Shown here: one piece after another, positions 5,445 through 6,829 of the stretch
How positions within the stretch are numbered: the stretch's first letter is position 1
Layout: the number at the start of each line of letters is the position of its first letter
From: Oscillospiraceae bacterium
Lineage (GTDB): Bacteria; Bacillota; Clostridia; Oscillospirales; Ruminococcaceae
DNA: 6,829 bases
NCBI GenBank assembly: GCA_015067125.1
Contig: SVNB01000091.1
Coordinates: 1 to 6,829 of the forward strand
Direction: 5' to 3'
Position numbers and translations under genes: made by a program
The notes under the pieces: model-generated
Database searches by the model: none
The model's input: the letters and a program-made list of their open reading frames with translations, nothing else
What the model was told of the DNA's origin: nothing

Positions 5445-6443
5445 ATGGCAGAATTTGAAGGTAAAGAAAGAAGACTTCCCAAAATCGAAGCCTGTCTTAA
5501 AGAAAACGGTTTTGCTTCCCTTGAAGAAGCAAGAGAAATTTGCCTTGCAAAAGGCGTTGACGTAGAATCCCTTGTAAAAGGCGTTCAGCCCATCGCATTC
5601 GAAAACGCGGTATGGGCATATACCCTTGGCGCTGCAATCGGCATCAAACGCGGCGTAACTTCCGCAGCAGAAGCAGCAAAATGCATCGGTGAAGCACTCC
5701 AGTCCTTCTGCATTCCCGGTTCCGTTGCGGAACAGAGAAAAGTTGGCCTTGGCCACGGCAACCTTGGCGCAATGCTTCTTTCCGAAGAAACCAAATGCTT
5801 TGCATTCCTTGCCGGTCACGAATCCTTTGCAGCAGCAGAAGGCGCCATCGGCATTGCAAGAAACGCAAACAAAGCAAGAAAAACCCCTATCAGAGTTATT
5901 CTTAACGGCCTTGGCAAAGACGCAGCATATATCATTTCCAGAATCAACGGCTTTACCTATGTCGAAACCGATTTTGACTTTGAGCACGATGAACTTAAAG
6001 TTGTTCGCGAAGTAAGATTCAGCGAAGGCGAACGCGGAAACATCCGCTGCTATGGCGCAAACGATACCCGCGAGGGCGTTGCGATCATGCAGAGCGAAGA
6101 GGTTGATATCTCCATCACCGGTAACTCCACCAACCCCACCCGCTTCCAGCACCTTGTAGCAGGCACCTATAAAAAATGGGCACTTGAAAACGGCAGAAAA
6201 TACTTCTCCGTAGCTTCCGGCGGCGGTACCGGCAGAACACTTCATCCGGATAACGTCGCGGCAGGTCCTGCTTCCTACGGTCTTACCGACTCCATGGGCA
6301 GAATGCATTCCGACGCACAGTTCGCAGGTTCTTCCTCCGTTCCGGCACACGTAGAAATGATGGGTCTTATCGGCATGGGCAACAACCCCATGGTCGGCGC
6401 AACCGTTGCAGTTTCCGTAGCAGTTTACGAAGCCTGCAAATAA
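5445..6443 (+). CDS. GGGtGRT family protein (332 aa)
   Basis: It carries the family's defining motif at residues 259-265 (GGGTGRT), followed by a conserved-looking tail: LHPDNVAAGPASYGLTDSMGR (266-286) and GLIGMGNNPMVGATVAV (307-323). I know of no established biochemical function. Histidines (104, 125, 267, 288, 302) and cysteines (17, 33, 80, 89, 118, 202, 331) could bind a metal or cluster, but no classical CxxC ferredoxin motif is present. No signal peptide or convincing membrane helix is seen, so it is probably cytoplasmic. It follows the scaffold gene after 20 bases containing AAAGGAGGAG, ten or so bases from the ATG, so both are co-translated from one message. Codons are strongly biased (CTT for Leu, ATC, ACC, CCC), which suggests high expression. 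Family assignment is firm; role is unknown. Confidence 0.9.
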   Translation: MAEFEGKERRLPKIEACLKENGFASLEEAREICLAKGVDVESLVKGVQPIAFENAVWAYTLGAAIGIKRGVTSAAEAAKCIGEALQSFCIPGSVAEQRKVGLGHGNLGAMLLSEETKCFAFLAGHESFAAAEGAIGIARNANKARKTPIRVILNGLGKDAAYIISRINGFTYVETDFDFEHDELKVVREVRFSEGERGNIRCYGANDTREGVAIMQSEEVDISITGNSTNPTRFQHLVAGTYKKWALENGRKYFSVASGGGTGRTLHPDNVAAGPASYGLTDSMGRMHSDAQFAGSSSVPAHVEMMGLIGMGNNPMVGATVAVSVAVYEACK

Positions 6444-6466
6444 AATTTGCCACATATATAATGTAG

Positions 6467-6528
6467 GGCGGGGGCTTGCTCCCGCCGTCGGCAGATAACC
6501 GAAACGGTAATTTTATATCATTATAAAA
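6467..6528. repeat. Hairpin cluster in the 3' region, REP-like
   Basis: GGCGGGGG (6467-6474) pairs with CTCCCGCC (6479-6486), one G-T wobble, around CTTG. It has no T-run and so is not a terminator. A small ACCG/CGGT hairpin (6498-6508) and TTTTATA/TATAAAA (6511-6517 with 6522-6528) follow. The first stem with its flanking TGTAGGGCGGG looks like the short dispersed palindromes found between genes in many Clostridia. No second copy occurs in this window. Confidence 0.5.
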
Positions 6529-6530
6529 GC

Positions 6531-6561
6531 AAAATCCCGCCGGATTCCGGCGGGATTTTTT
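6531..6561. terminator. Terminator between convergent genes
   Basis: ATCCCGCCGG (6534-6543) pairs perfectly with CCGGCGGGAT (6547-6556), with ATT in the loop, followed by a T-run at 6556-6561. The A4 on the left (6531-6534) gives a T-rich tail on the other strand, so it can also end the leftward small membrane gene, whose stop codon is at 6563-6565. Confidence 0.87.
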
Positions 6562-6562
6562 A

Positions 6563-6757
6563 TCATTTTTTGCAGTTTTCTTTTATTTTCTTCGAAGTGT
6601 GTTCAGCAAGGCCAACGCTTGCGAAAAAGGCGATTATCCAGCATAGAATCGTAAGAAGGCTTGTTTCTGCGCCTGTTCCGAAAAAATTATTGAAAACCAG
6701 ACTGATAACGATATGAAAAGCAAGAAAATATATTACCGTAAATAAAAGAATAAGCAT
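6563..6757 (-). CDS. Small two-helix membrane protein, unknown (64 aa)
   Basis: I do not recognise a family. Two hydrophobic helices are visible at about residues 1-22 and 32-51, joined by a short loop NNFFGTGAE. A lysine-rich tail follows (KKIKENCKK, 56-64), so both ends probably face the cytoplasm. Support that it is real comes from three signals: GAGGTG (minus strand, 6771-6766) eight bases before the ATG, an extended -10 promoter further upstream, and a terminator two bases after the stop. It could be an accessory or regulatory membrane peptide; nothing in the sequence points to a partner. Confidence 0.6.
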   Translation of the reverse strand: MLILLFTVIYFLAFHIVISLVFNNFFGTGAETSLLTILCWIIAFFASVGLAEHTSKKIKENCKK

Positions 6758-6792
6758 AAAACCTTCACCTCACGGATTTTCTTTGTAAAATT

Positions 6793-6821
6793 ATTATATC
6801 AGACCAAAAACAAAAGCAATA
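6793..6821 (-). promoter_or_regulatory. Extended -10 promoter for the small membrane gene
   Basis: On the minus strand TATAAT (6798-6793) is a perfect -10 box with TGA directly before it. The -35 region (TATTGC 17 bases away, or TTGCTT at 15) is weak, which an extended -10 can tolerate. The leader to the ATG at 6757 is about 30 bases. Confidence 0.6.
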
Positions 6822-6829
6822 CTGCCGTT

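Noticed and set aside
4741..5445. A 234-codon leftward open frame
   Set aside because: It is antisense to the scaffold gene, with the same kind of biased composition and no promoter or ribosome site of its own.
5382..6455. A 357-codon leftward open frame
   Set aside because: It is antisense to the GGGtGRT gene. Its Cys/Phe/Gly-rich composition is an artefact of the strong codon bias on the coding strand.

Overview
The window looks like a piece of a chromosome from an anaerobic, Gram-positive Clostridia-type bacterium, most likely of the Oscillospirales/Ruminococcaceae kind. That placement is an inference. It rests on strong AGGAGG-type ribosome sites, moderate GC, extended -10 promoters, and a gene set typical of Clostridia: a TSCPD/TIGR03905 protein, DUF1294, an RlmA-type methyltransferase and the GGGtGRT protein. 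I see no phage genes, transposase, CRISPR array, tRNA or rRNA.

Layout. Positions 1-367 hold no gene. They contain a run of hairpins (47-158), two terminator-like stems (198-234 and 261-288) and a promoter. Then come four rightward genes: a GHMP kinase of the galactokinase family (368-1453), and, behind its own promoter, a DUF1294 membrane protein, an RlmA-like 23S rRNA methyltransferase and a small four-cysteine TSCPD protein (1518-2879). These end at a strong bidirectional terminator. A leftward short-chain dehydrogenase (2985-3731) is divergent from a rightward TetR-family regulator (3874-4416). Between them lies a 27-bp imperfect palindrome that is a good operator candidate. After a terminator and a separate promoter comes a two-gene operon (4732-6443): a NifU/IscU-like scaffold protein and a GGGtGRT protein. 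A hairpin-rich 3' region and a terminator follow, and then a leftward gene for a 64-residue two-helix membrane protein (6563-6757).

How the genes fit together. The most intriguing part is the scaffold/GGGtGRT pair. It is a self-contained transcription unit with its own promoter and terminator, a near-ideal ribosome site between the genes, and codon choice that suggests abundant product. The first protein resembles Fe-S scaffolds but has unusually placed cysteines. The second belongs to a family named only for its motif, and I know of no established function for it. The dehydrogenase/TetR pair looks like a locally regulated redox module whose inducer and substrate cannot be read from sequence. 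The 1518-2879 operon joins rRNA modification to two proteins of unknown role. The kinase stands alone, without galT or galE in view.
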